Assembly (NCBI RefSeq): GCF_035978755.1
Contig: NZ_CP108414.1
Span: 5,828,001 to 5,892,000, forward strand
Direction of reading: 5' to 3'
Length of the DNA: 64,000 nt
Source: Streptomyces sp. NBC_01298
GTDB lineage: Bacteria; Actinomycetota; Actinomycetes; Streptomycetales; Streptomycetaceae
How positions within the stretch are numbered: position 1 is the first letter of the stretch; every line of letters starts with the position of its first letter. The translations under genes and the position numbers were made by a program. A model generated the notes under the pieces. That model was not told the DNA's origin and ran no database searches. It saw only the letters and a list, made by a program, of their open reading frames with translations. Shown here piece after piece: positions 42,895 to 50,814 of the stretch.

Positions 42895-43473
42895 ATGAGC
42901 ACCAGAGCGGCCGCCCCGACCAGGCGCGAGCAGATCCTCGGCGAGGCTGCGCGCCTCTTCGCCGAGCGCGGTTTCCACGGCGTGGGCGTGGACGAGATAG
43001 GGGCCGCGGTGGGCATCAGCGGCCCCGGCCTGTACCGGCATTTCGCGGGCAAGGACGCGATGCTCGCCGAGCTGCTCGTCGGCATCAGCGAACGGCTGCT
43101 GACCGGTGGGCGCCGTCGGGTGGAGGAGGCGGCCGGTGACCCGTCCGGCGTACTGGCCTCCCTCATCGACGGCCACATCGACTTCGCGCTCGACGACCGG
43201 GCGCTGATCACCCTCCACGACCGGGAGCTGGACCGGCTGCGCGAGGCCGACCGCAAGCTCGTGCGGCAGCTGCAGCGCAAGTACGTCGAGCTGTGGGTCG
43301 ATGTCGTACGGGAGCTGCACCCCGAGGTGGGCGAGGCGGAGGTGCGCGTCTCCGTGCACGCGGTCTTCGGCCTGCTGAACTCCACCCCGCACCTCGCGGC
43401 GCTCGGCCGGGACGCGACGGAGTCGCTGTTGCGGCGGCTCGCGAACGGGGCCTTCGGAGCGCTGTCGGGATGA
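42895..43473 (+). CDS. TetR family regulator of the branched-acyl catabolic operon
   Basis: 192 aa. N-terminal HTH RREQILGEAARLFAERGFHGVGVDEIGAAVGISGPGLYRHFAGKDAM (residues about 10-56) with the classic TetR pattern; helical ligand domain after it. TAGAAT ends 8 nt before ATG 42895 with no ribosome site, so leaderless. It diverges from the carboxylase operon with two shared operators. Acyl-CoA pathway intermediate as ligand is an inference from location; syntenic with S. coelicolor SCO2775. Confidence 0.92.
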   Translation: MSTRAAAPTRREQILGEAARLFAERGFHGVGVDEIGAAVGISGPGLYRHFAGKDAMLAELLVGISERLLTGGRRRVEEAAGDPSGVLASLIDGHIDFALDDRALITLHDRELDRLREADRKLVRQLQRKYVELWVDVVRELHPEVGEAEVRVSVHAVFGLLNSTPHLAALGRDATESLLRRLANGAFGALSG

Positions 43474-43538
43474 CCGGGCGCGTCCGCAGGTCGGGATGGA
43501 CGGGGCGGCTCCGTGTGCTCGGCGGCAGAATGGGCCGC

Positions 43539-44336
43539 ATGCCGAAGCCGATAGAGACGCCTGTGCCCAGCCGAGCCGAACTCGTCGACCACCTGGTCCG
43601 GACGCGGATCGCGGGGGACGTCGCCACTCCACGCGAGAACAATCTGTCGCATTATCGCAAGCTCGCCAACGGCGACCGGCACTACTGGCTGGGCCTGGAG
43701 CTGGGCGACCGCTGGACGGACGAGCAGGACGTCCTCGCGGTGATGGCCGAGCGCTGTGGTGTCGTCGACGACCCCGGGCACCGCGTCGGCCAGGACACCA
43801 TCGACCCCGAACTCACCGTGGCCGCCCTCGACCGGATGGCGGCGCGGCTGCGCAAGGCCGCGCTGGACCGGCAGAGCGTGCTGCTGGCCACGGGGCACCC
43901 GGGTGGGCTGCTGGACGTGCACCGGGCCACGGCCGACGCGTTGCGCTCCGCGGGCTGCGAGATCGTGGTGATCCCGGCGGGGCTCGTCGCCGACGAGGGG
44001 TCGGTGTGGCAGTTCGCGGACGTCGCGGTCATGGAGCGGGGGGCGACGCTGTGGCACACCCACTCCCCGGGGCCGATGGCGGCCGTCCTGGACGCGCTGG
44101 CGGCCCATGGCCGCCCCCAGCCCGACCTGGTCGTCGCCGACCACGGCTGGGCGGGCTGCGCGGCGCAGCGCGGGCTGGACGCGGTGGGCTACGCCGACTG
44201 CAACGACCCGGCGCTGTTCCTGGCGGAGGCCGAAGGCACGCTCCAGGTGGCGGTGCCGCTGGACGACCACGTCCGGAACCCGCGCTTCTATGACCCGATG
44301 GTTGCTTATCTGCTGGCGGCGTCGGGGCTGCTTTAG
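43539..44336 (+). CDS. Phosphatase-annotated conserved actinobacterial protein
   Basis: 265 aa. Matches the actinobacterial family named phosphatase (PF15698-like): SHYRKLANGDRHYWLGLELGD, LLATGHPGGLLDVHRA, TLWHTHSPGPM, DLVVADHGWAGCAAQRGLDAVGYADCNDPALFLAEAEG. The enzymatic label is not proven for the family. CAGAAT at 43526-43531 ends 7 nt before ATG 43539 and no ribosome site is present; in-frame ATG 43530 would overlap the promoter. REP-like repeats follow the gene. Confidence 0.8.
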   Translation: MPKPIETPVPSRAELVDHLVRTRIAGDVATPRENNLSHYRKLANGDRHYWLGLELGDRWTDEQDVLAVMAERCGVVDDPGHRVGQDTIDPELTVAALDRMAARLRKAALDRQSVLLATGHPGGLLDVHRATADALRSAGCEIVVIPAGLVADEGSVWQFADVAVMERGATLWHTHSPGPMAAVLDALAAHGRPQPDLVVADHGWAGCAAQRGLDAVGYADCNDPALFLAEAEGTLQVAVPLDDHVRNPRFYDPMVAYLLAASGLL

Positions 44337-44340
44337 CCCT

Positions 44341-44390
44341 GCGGCGGCGTTGCGCCTCAAGCGCCGGCGGGGCTGGGGTTGTGCCGGGGC
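44341..44390. repeat. REP-like palindromic element (copy 3)
   Basis: GCGCCTCAAGCGCCGGCGGGGCTGGGG-type sequence, same orientation as copy 1 at 39425, immediately after the phosphatase stop codon. Confidence 0.65.
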
Positions 44391-44426
44391 TCGGTGGCTG
44401 CGGGTGAATTCAGTCCCGCCGCGCCA

Positions 44427-44473
44427 TTTCAGCCGTCCGGCGTTTGAGGACCGGGGTCCGGGCCGGCCCGGGG
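44427..44473. repeat. REP-like palindromic element (copy 4)
   Basis: TTTCAGCCGTCCGGCGTTTGAGGACCGGGGTCCGGG-type sequence, in the orientation of copy 2 at 39678. Confidence 0.65.
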
Positions 44474-44562
44474 AACGGTGGAACGGTGGGTAGGGGACCC
44501 AGCCCCGCAGGGCCCGCGGCCCCGCACCCGCACGCCGGGAAGGCGCGGAATTACCAAGATCG

Positions 44563-44608
44563 GGGATCCGCGTCAAGCCCCGAACGTGAGTGTCATGACG
44601 CGGATCCC
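44563..44608. promoter_or_regulatory. 13-bp inverted repeat upstream of the secreted repeat protein gene
   Basis: Perfect arms GGGATCCGCGTCA (44563-44575) and TGACGCGGATCCC (44596-44608) with a 20-nt spacer, 109 bp before the ATG of the secreted repeat protein. It could be a protein-binding site or an RNA hairpin in the leader; no T-run follows, so a terminator is less likely. Confidence 0.6.
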
Positions 44609-44716
44609 GGCAGAGGGTTTATTTGGAGTACGCCCTCACCGGGAAACACCGGAAGAAGCAGAGGGCAGGAAATCGCTCCTAATTCCCTCTCTTGGTTTTC
44701 CGAATGGAGAACGGCC

Positions 44717-45148
44717 ATGTTCAAGATTCTCTCGACCCGCCGCATCGTCCTCGCCTCCGCTTCCGTCGCCCTGCTGGGCGGTGGCATAGCCCTTCCCGCC
44801 ACCGCGATGGCCGCTCCCTCGGTCGCCCCGCAGCACACGGTCACCGTCCTCCATGACGACAGCGCCGACGGCATCGGCACCGGCGGCGACGCCAACGCGG
44901 AGAACACCACGGTCGGCGGCACCTCGCAGGGCGGCAACGCCGACAGCGGTGTCGGGAGCTGCAAGGGCAAGTGCACCATCACCACCGGAAACGCCACGGG
45001 CGGCGACTCCAGCGCCGACGCCATCAACACCGGCGACGCCACCGCGGTCGGCGGGGACGGTACCGGCAAGGGCGGGAACCTGAACAAGGTCAACAAGCAG
45101 ACCGTGAAGAACCAGCTCAAGAAGGACCTGAAGGCCAAGCTCCACTAG
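44717..45148 (+). CDS. Small secreted Gly/Asn/Thr-rich repeat protein
   Basis: 143 aa. Signal peptide residues 1-33 (RRIVLASASVALLGGGIALPATAMAA). The mature part has degenerate GGDANAENTTVGGTSQGGNA and NTGDATAVGGDG repeats of about 9-11 residues, a possible beta-solenoid, interrupted by CKGKC (two Cys); it ends in a Lys-rich helix (KQTVKNQLKKDLKAKLH). GGAG lies 7 nt before ATG 44717. No known family; a surface or matrix role is conceivable. Confidence 0.7.
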   Translation: MFKILSTRRIVLASASVALLGGGIALPATAMAAPSVAPQHTVTVLHDDSADGIGTGGDANAENTTVGGTSQGGNADSGVGSCKGKCTITTGNATGGDSSADAINTGDATAVGGDGTGKGGNLNKVNKQTVKNQLKKDLKAKLH

Positions 45149-45161
45149 GGACACCTCGCAG

Positions 45162-45200
45162 CCCGACGGCGCCCCCGGGATTCCCGGGGGCGCCGTCGGG
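45162..45200. terminator. Long GC hairpin between convergent genes
   Basis: Near-perfect 39-bp palindrome CCCGACGGCGCCCCCGGG-ATT-CCCGGGGGCGCCGTCGGG after the secreted repeat protein, before the convergent CDF transporter stop. No T-tract; typical Streptomyces hairpin terminator. Confidence 0.8.
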
Positions 45201-45230
45201 CGAGGCCCGCGCAGCGGTGCGAGCTCGGTG

Positions 45231-46193
45231 TCAGGAGGGACTGGGGGTGGGGTCCAAGTAGACGCGGCGGATCGCCGGGAAGCGGTCGCGGAGCTGCGCC
45301 TCGGCCGTCTCGCACGCCGCCTCCACCTGCGCGGCGGACGCCAGGTCGTGGAAGTCGATCTTCGCGGCGATCAGCACCTCCGAGGGCCCCTGTACCAGTG
45401 TGGTCAGCTCCAGTACGGCCTCGATGTGCAGCACCGACAGGAGCTCCTCCCGTACCTCCGCCCGCATCCCCTCCGGCAGCGGTCGCCCGATCAGGTACTG
45501 CGCGTTCGAGCGCCCCAGCTCCCACGCCACCCACACCAGCAGCAGTCCGATGAGGAGCGAGGCGACCCCGTCGTACACGCCGGACCCCGTGAGCTGTGCT
45601 CCCAGCAGGCCGCCCGCCGCCAGTGCCAGACCGATCAGCGCGGCCACGTTCTCCAGGAGGACGGCCTTCACGGCCGTGTCCGGGGTGTGTTTCACGTACA
45701 GCCCCAGCGGCGCCCGCATCCGCGCGGCCTCGCCCTTGACCTGCCGCCAGGCGACCAGGAGGGAGTAGCCCTCCAGGACGGCGGCGACGGCCAGGATGAT
45801 GTAGGAGAGGGTGGGGTTTCCGGGGTCCTCGCCGTGGAGGAGGGTGTGGATGCCGTCGTAGACGGCGAAGACCGCGCCGCCGACGAAGGTGGCGACCGAT
45901 GCGAGGAGCGCCCAGATGTAGCGCTCCGGCCCGTAGCCCAGCGGGTGCGCCTCGTCCGCCGGCTTCGCGCTCCGCTTCAGTGCGGTCAGGAGCATCACCT
46001 CGGTCACCGTGTCGGCCACCGAGTGCGCCGCCTCGGAGAGCATGGCGCTCGATCCGCTGAGGACGCCGCCCACGGCCTTGGCCGCGGCGATGCCGAGATT
46101 GGTGACCACGGCGACGATGACCGTGCCGACGCTCTCGTTCTCGCCCTGGCCGTCGGTTCCGGTTCCGTTCACCATCGCATCGCTGCTGGTCAT
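45231..46193 (-). CDS. Cation diffusion facilitator (CDF) family transporter
   Basis: 320 aa, six membrane helices with metal-site motif MLSEAAHSVADT (HxxxD type, about residues 51-62) and a second helix-5-like VYDGVASLLIG; a cytoplasmic C-terminal dimerisation domain (VEAACETAEAQLRDRFPAIRRVYLDP). Predicted proton-coupled efflux of Zn2+ or similar divalent cation. TAACGT ends 6 nt before ATG 46193, no ribosome site, so leaderless. Metal specificity unclear. Confidence 0.9.
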   Translation of the reverse strand: MTSSDAMVNGTGTDGQGENESVGTVIVAVVTNLGIAAAKAVGGVLSGSSAMLSEAAHSVADTVTEVMLLTALKRSAKPADEAHPLGYGPERYIWALLASVATFVGGAVFAVYDGIHTLLHGEDPGNPTLSYIILAVAAVLEGYSLLVAWRQVKGEAARMRAPLGLYVKHTPDTAVKAVLLENVAALIGLALAAGGLLGAQLTGSGVYDGVASLLIGLLLVWVAWELGRSNAQYLIGRPLPEGMRAEVREELLSVLHIEAVLELTTLVQGPSEVLIAAKIDFHDLASAAQVEAACETAEAQLRDRFPAIRRVYLDPTPSPS

Positions 46194-46217
46194 GGTGTGA
46201 CGTTACGTCGGACGGCC

Positions 46218-47099
46218 CTACCGCGCGCGCGGGACGCGCACCACGCCCTCCTGAATGACCGTCACGGCGAGCCTGCCGTCCTGGGTCCAGATCCTGGCCT
46301 GGCCGAGGCCCCGGCCGGCTGCCGCCGAGGGCGACTCCTGGTCGTAGAGCAGCCATTCGTCGGCGCGGAACGGCCTGTGGAACCACATCGCGTGGTCGAG
46401 TGACGCGCCGACCACGTCGCCCACCGCCCAGCCGCCCTTCCCGTGCGCCAGCAGCACAGAGTCGAGCAGGGTCATGTCGGAGACGTACGTGGCCAGGCAG
46501 GTGTGCAGGAGCGCGTCGTCGCTCTCCAGCTTGTCGGCGGTACGGAACCACACCTGCGAGCGCGGTTCGACCGGTTCGCCGACGCTGCCCCAGGGCGGGA
46601 CCGTCGCGTAGCGCAGGTCAACCGCGCCGCGCGCCTCGATCAGGCGCTCCACGGTGCCCGGGTCGCGGAAGACCTCGCGGTAGAGGGGGAGCGATTCCGC
46701 GGCCGTCGGGAGGGTCTCCGGATCCGGGGCGTCGGGCATCGCGGCCTGGTGGTCGAGGCCCTCCTCGTACGTCTGGAAGGACGCGGAGAGGTGGAAGATC
46801 GGCTGGCCGTGCTGGACGGCGACGACGCGGCGCGTGGTGAAGGAGCGTCCGTCGCGGATCCGGTCCACCGAATACACGATGGGCGCGCCGGGGTCACCTG
46901 CGCGCAGGAAGTACGAGTGCAGCGAGTGCGCGGTGCGGTCCTCGGGGACGGTCCGGCCCGCGGCCACCAGGGCCTGGGCCGCGACCTGGCCGCCGAAGAC
47001 CCGCGGTACCAGCGCGGAACGACTGGTACCGCGGAAGATGTTCTCCTCGATCTGCTCGAGGTCGAGCAGGTCGAGGAGAGTCGTGAGGGCCTCGTTCAT
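46218..47099 (-). CDS. Acyl-CoA thioesterase II (TesB family)
   Basis: 293 aa double-hotdog thioesterase hydrolysing acyl-CoA. Family motifs: FGGQVAAQALVAAGRTV, HSLHSYFLRAGDPGAPIVY, DGRSFTTRRVVAVQHG, GASLDHAMWFHRPFRADEWLLYDQESPSA (catalytic Asp near DHAMW) and the final GRLAVTVIQEGVVR. Adjacent to the second acyl-CoA dehydrogenase gene (18 bp between them) in a probable fatty-acid-related operon. Confidence 0.93.
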   Translation of the reverse strand: MNEALTTLLDLLDLEQIEENIFRGTSRSALVPRVFGGQVAAQALVAAGRTVPEDRTAHSLHSYFLRAGDPGAPIVYSVDRIRDGRSFTTRRVVAVQHGQPIFHLSASFQTYEEGLDHQAAMPDAPDPETLPTAAESLPLYREVFRDPGTVERLIEARGAVDLRYATVPPWGSVGEPVEPRSQVWFRTADKLESDDALLHTCLATYVSDMTLLDSVLLAHGKGGWAVGDVVGASLDHAMWFHRPFRADEWLLYDQESPSAAAGRGLGQARIWTQDGRLAVTVIQEGVVRVPRAR

Positions 47100-47117
47100 G
47101 GGGGAAGGCTAGATGCC

Positions 47118-48275
47118 TTACAGGCCCATCGACTTGGCGATGATGGACTTCATGACCTCGCTGGTGCCGCCGTAGATGCGGTTCACGCGGTTGTCGGCGT
47201 ACAGGCGGGCGATCGGGTACTCGTTCATGTAGCCGTAGCCGCCGTGCAGCTGGAGGCACTTGTCGATGACGCGGTGCGCGACCTCGGTGCAGAACAGCTT
47301 CGCGGAAGCGGCCTCGGCGGCGGTGAGCTCGCCGGCGTCCAGGGCCTCCAGGGCGCGGTCGGCGACGGCCTCGGCCGCGTCCACCTCGGCCTGGCAGGCG
47401 GCCAGTTCGAACTTGGTGTTCTGGAAGTGCGCGACCGGCTTGCCGAAGACGGTGCGGTCGGTCACGTACTGCTGGGCGAACCGGACGGCGGCCTTGGACT
47501 GCGCGTACGCGCCGAAGGCGATGCCCCAGCGCTCGGACGGCAGGTTGGCGCCGAGGTAGTAGAAGCCCTTGTTCTCCTCGCCGAGCAGGTCCTCGACCGG
47601 GACCTTGACGTCGACGAATGCCAGCTCGGCGGTGTCGGAGGTGCGCAGGCCGAGCTTGTCGAGCTTGCGGCCGATGGAGTAGCCCTCGGACTTGGTGTCC
47701 ACGGCGAAGAGGGAGATGCCGAAGCGGCGGTCGTCCTCGCTGGGGGCGGAGGTGCGGGCGCAGACGATCACGCGGTCGGCGTGCACGCCGCCGGTGATGA
47801 AGGTCTTGGAGCCGTTGAGGACGTAGTGCGTGCCGTCCTCGGAGAGCTTCGCGGTGGTCTTCATGCCCGCGACGTCGGAGCCGGTACCCGGCTCGGTCAT
47901 CGCCAGGGCCCACATCTCCTCGCCGGAGACGAACTTCGGCAGGAAGCGCTTCTTCTGCTCGTCGGCCGCCAGCATCTTGATGTAGGGGAGGGCGAGCAGC
48001 ACGTGCACGCCGGAGCCGCCGAAGTTGACGCCCGCGCGGGAGGTCTCTTCGTAGAGGACGGCCTCGAACTTGTGGGTGTCCAGGCCGGCGCCGCCGAACT
48101 CCTCGGGGACGTTGATCCCGAAGATGCCCAGCTCGCCGAGCTTGTAGTAGAACTCGCGCGGGGCCTGGCCGGCCGCGAACCACTCGTCGTAGACCGGGAC
48201 GACCTCGGCCTCGATGAAGGCGCGGATGGTCTCGCGGAACGCCTCGTGGTCCTCGTTGAAAACGGTACGGCGCAC
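47118..48275 (-). CDS. Acyl-CoA dehydrogenase
   Basis: 385 aa FAD enzyme. FAD/substrate motifs LAMTEPGTGSDVAGMKTTA and TFITGGVHADRV, catalytic-region LHGGYGYMNEYPIARLYADNRVNRIYGGTSEVMK. Longer N-terminal frame is rejected: GTG 48275 has AAAGGAG 6 nt upstream. Twin ATAGCTAAG boxes upstream suggest specific control. Cotranscribed with the TesB thioesterase. Confidence 0.92.
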   Translation of the reverse strand: MRRTVFNEDHEAFRETIRAFIEAEVVPVYDEWFAAGQAPREFYYKLGELGIFGINVPEEFGGAGLDTHKFEAVLYEETSRAGVNFGGSGVHVLLALPYIKMLAADEQKKRFLPKFVSGEEMWALAMTEPGTGSDVAGMKTTAKLSEDGTHYVLNGSKTFITGGVHADRVIVCARTSAPSEDDRRFGISLFAVDTKSEGYSIGRKLDKLGLRTSDTAELAFVDVKVPVEDLLGEENKGFYYLGANLPSERWGIAFGAYAQSKAAVRFAQQYVTDRTVFGKPVAHFQNTKFELAACQAEVDAAEAVADRALEALDAGELTAAEAASAKLFCTEVAHRVIDKCLQLHGGYGYMNEYPIARLYADNRVNRIYGGTSEVMKSIIAKSMGL

Positions 48276-48312
48276 GGCCGGCTCCTTTCGGTCGCGGCGG
48301 TCCGCCGCTTTT

Positions 48313-48339
48313 ATAGCTAAGCGCTTGCTCATAGCTAAG
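48313..48339. promoter_or_regulatory. Twin direct-repeat boxes upstream of acyl-CoA dehydrogenase
   Basis: ATAGCTAAG occurs at 48313-48321 and 48331-48339, 18 bp apart, with the palindrome AAGCGCTT between them (48319-48326). On the minus strand a TATAAA-like -10 overlaps the first box, so a repressor bound here would block the acyl-CoA dehydrogenase/thioesterase promoter. Confidence 0.55.
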
Positions 48340-48522
48340 TTACCCGGCGGTCACTCGGGCTGTCCAGGGCGGGGCGGTGTGACTCCGAACCCTTCCGCGC
48401 GCCGGGCCCCGGCTCAGGGATGTGGCCCATGGCGACTGGCCGGATAGCCCCTTCTGCCGTCACCGCTCCCGCGGCTTGACTCGTGTCTCCAGAGCTCGCC
48501 CCCCGACAGAACAGGAACCGGC

Positions 48523-49395
48523 ATGATCAGGAGGCTTTTGGGCCTTACGGCGGCCCTCGCCGCCACCGTGGTGCTCGGCGCGGGCACGGCCGGCGCCGCG
48601 GAGCGGCAGCGGGCAGAGGCGCCCCGGCAGGAGAAGCGCGTGTTCAACGCGATGCAGATCGCCTTCGACCCCGCCCGCCCCGATGCCTTCTGCACCATCG
48701 GGGCCGTCGGCAACGACGACTACGGGCGGAAGATCGCGATCTCGGCCGGGCACTGCGTCTCCGGTCCCGCCTACGCCGACCGCGAGATCCGCGAGGACAT
48801 CATCCCGGTCTACCACCGCCAGGACATCGGCTACGGGCCCATCGGGTACGTCCGCTGGTTCAAGGACCCGGAGGGCTCCTCGACGGGACACCTCACCAAG
48901 GACTACATGGTCATCGAGCTGGTCGCGGGCGTGACCCTCTCGTCCCAGGGGCCGCACCTGAAGCAGACCGGCGTGATGGAGGTGCCCGGCGGGATCCCCA
49001 GTCCCAACGCGCTCACCCCCACCCTGAATAACGAACGGCTGATCGGCGCCGCCTGGTTCAACAACAACGAACTGGTCGTCTCCGGCCAGCTCGGCGTCTG
49101 GTACGGCCGGATCACCAACAACGACCGGGGCGTCTACCAGGCGCACCCCCAGCACAAGGCCGGTGACTCCGGCGGGCCCACGATCTGGCACGTGCCGGGG
49201 TCGGCCTACCCGTCCGAGGCCAACGGCGGCCAGGCCCAGGGACCCTGGGCCGGCATCACCAAGGCGATCATTCTCGGATTCCCCATGTACGCGTACACGA
49301 GCTCGGCGAACATCGTGGCCGACCTGCGCGCCCGTGACGCGGCGGACCCCGCCGACGTCTTCGGCGCCGGCTTCGAGGTGACCGCGAACCCGTGA
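48523..49395 (+). CDS. Secreted trypsin-like serine protease
   Basis: 290 aa. Signal peptide to about residue 26 (VVLGAGTAGAA). Chymotrypsin-fold triad candidates: H77 in ISAGHC, D127 in KDYMVIEL, S216 in AGDSGGP; C57 and C78 form a likely disulfide next to the His. The GDSGGP motif is intact. ATG 48523 has AGGAA upstream. Probable extracellular protease; mature N-terminus and specificity unknown. Confidence 0.85.
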   Translation: MIRRLLGLTAALAATVVLGAGTAGAAERQRAEAPRQEKRVFNAMQIAFDPARPDAFCTIGAVGNDDYGRKIAISAGHCVSGPAYADREIREDIIPVYHRQDIGYGPIGYVRWFKDPEGSSTGHLTKDYMVIELVAGVTLSSQGPHLKQTGVMEVPGGIPSPNALTPTLNNERLIGAAWFNNNELVVSGQLGVWYGRITNNDRGVYQAHPQHKAGDSGGPTIWHVPGSAYPSEANGGQAQGPWAGITKAIILGFPMYAYTSSANIVADLRARDAADPADVFGAGFEVTANP

Positions 49396-49444
49396 CGGGT
49401 TGCCACCCGGTCTGATCGGCAAGACATCCCCTGGTCGACACCGG

Positions 49445-49490
49445 CCCCGGCCGGACCCGCCGCGGACGCCTAAAGCGGGTCCGGCCGGGG
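49445..49490. terminator. GC hairpin at the end of the HAF-repeat-like gene
   Basis: Arms CCCCGGCCGGACCCGC (49445-49460) and GCGGGTCCGGCCGGGG (49475-49490); the right arm encodes the last residues of the convergent gene, whose stop is at 49470-49472. No T-run. Confidence 0.65.
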
Positions 49491-50684
49491 CCCGGGATCA
49501 CCGGGCAGCACGTGCGCCTGCCGGGCGGCGCACGTCCAGATCACCGGATGGACCGCGCCCAGGGCGTCCTGGGCGGCGCCGCCGACCCGGTCGTCGTCCG
49601 ACACGGCGTACGCGGTGCTGTAGTTCCCCACGCCGCCGATCCCGGGCAGGACGCGCATCGGCCCGCTGCCCGTCCAGTACTCCGCCATGGCCCCCGGCAG
49701 GTCCGGATGGCCCGGGTAGGGGTAGGAGAAGTCGGCCACTCCGACCGTGACCCCGGTGGCCGGGCTGACGTCCTCGAAGCTGCTGCCCACGGAACCGGAG
49801 GCCAGCGGTGCGTCGGCGGGAGGCCCGTCGGGGGTGCGCCACACGACCCCGTGTTCCCGGCCGTCACCGCCGGGCCGGTGGCGGCCGACGGCCCGCCCGG
49901 ACTCGTCCAGCGCCAGGACGGTGTAGCGGTCCGTCGGGACGCCGCCGGTAGCGAGCAGCGCGGGGGCGGCGGCCGGGTCGGCGGGCCACAGGACCCCCCG
50001 GCCGTAGTTGAAGCCTTCGTGGGGCACGTAGGCGTTTCCGGCGACCTGTCCGGCGTTGTTGACGCCGGCCATGAGGGAGAAGGTGGATCCGGCGGGCGCG
50101 GGCAGCTCACGGCGGACCCGGCCGTCGCCCGACCACCTCACGGCGACGGTCCGCAGCCGGGTCTCGTCCCGGAACCTGCCGACGATGACGCCCCGGTCGT
50201 TGACGCCGACGGCGGAGTCCCCGCCCGGCAGCAGCGTGACGGCCGCCGCGCCCACCCGGTAGCTGAACGCCCGCGAGCCTTCGCCCGTGATGATCAGCTC
50301 CCCGGCCATGAGGCCGTGCCGGTTGACGCCCAGCACCCGGCCCGCGCCGTTCGATCCGGCGGGCAGCGGTACGGCGAACACCTTCGTCCCGACCCAGTAG
50401 GCGGGGGCGTACCCGCTCATGCCGACGGCCAGCCGCGCGGGCCCGGGCGCGATGGCGGTGACCTCGGTGCGGCGCACCCACGGGCTCGGGTGCGGGTCCT
50501 CCGCGCCGGGCAGCTTCTCCAGGACTTGAACGGACGGCGTGCAGCGCGCGCCGGCCCCCTCCGGGACCGGAGCCGGAGCCGCTCGTGCGGCGGCGGCGGC
50601 GGTCTGCGGGGGAGCCGTCAGCGCGAGCGCGGCGAGCAGGGTCCCCGCCGCCTTGAGGCCGCCCCGCGTCGTTCTGTTTCCCAT
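49470..50684 (-). CDS. Secreted HAF-type repeat protein
   Basis: 404 aa. Signal peptide residues 1-34 (TLLAALALTAPPQTAAAA). The mature protein has about six degenerate repeats of the type VLGVNRHGLMAGEL / AVGVNDRGVIVGRF / MAGVNNAGQVAGNAY / AVSDDDRVGGAA, the HAF extracellular repeat pattern that may form a beta-propeller-like fold. ATG 50684 has a GGGGGG ribosome site. Function unknown; its stop lies within a hairpin. Confidence 0.75.
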   Translation of the reverse strand: MGNRTTRGGLKAAGTLLAALALTAPPQTAAAAARAAPAPVPEGAGARCTPSVQVLEKLPGAEDPHPSPWVRRTEVTAIAPGPARLAVGMSGYAPAYWVGTKVFAVPLPAGSNGAGRVLGVNRHGLMAGELIITGEGSRAFSYRVGAAAVTLLPGGDSAVGVNDRGVIVGRFRDETRLRTVAVRWSGDGRVRRELPAPAGSTFSLMAGVNNAGQVAGNAYVPHEGFNYGRGVLWPADPAAAPALLATGGVPTDRYTVLALDESGRAVGRHRPGGDGREHGVVWRTPDGPPADAPLASGSVGSSFEDVSPATGVTVGVADFSYPYPGHPDLPGAMAEYWTGSGPMRVLPGIGGVGNYSTAYAVSDDDRVGGAAQDALGAVHPVIWTCAARQAHVLPGDPGPRPDPL

Positions 50685-50814
50685 GGATCCCCCCGGATCG
50701 ACAGTGCGAGAGCCGACTGCTGGTCGGGGGACATCCTTGCCGTAATGGACAGGCGCGGACAGATCGGATCCGGACATCGGTGGGGGCGAGGAGCGCGGCC
50801 GGCCGCGCCCGGCG

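Larger units (their letters stand above)
44337..44716. other. Repeat-rich intergenic region before the secreted repeat protein
   Basis: 380 bp without a gene. It contains two REP-like elements in opposite orientation (44341-44390 and 44427-44473) and a strong 13-bp inverted repeat (44563-44575 with 44596-44608) upstream of the next gene, which has a GGAG site 7 nt before its ATG. Confidence 0.6.
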
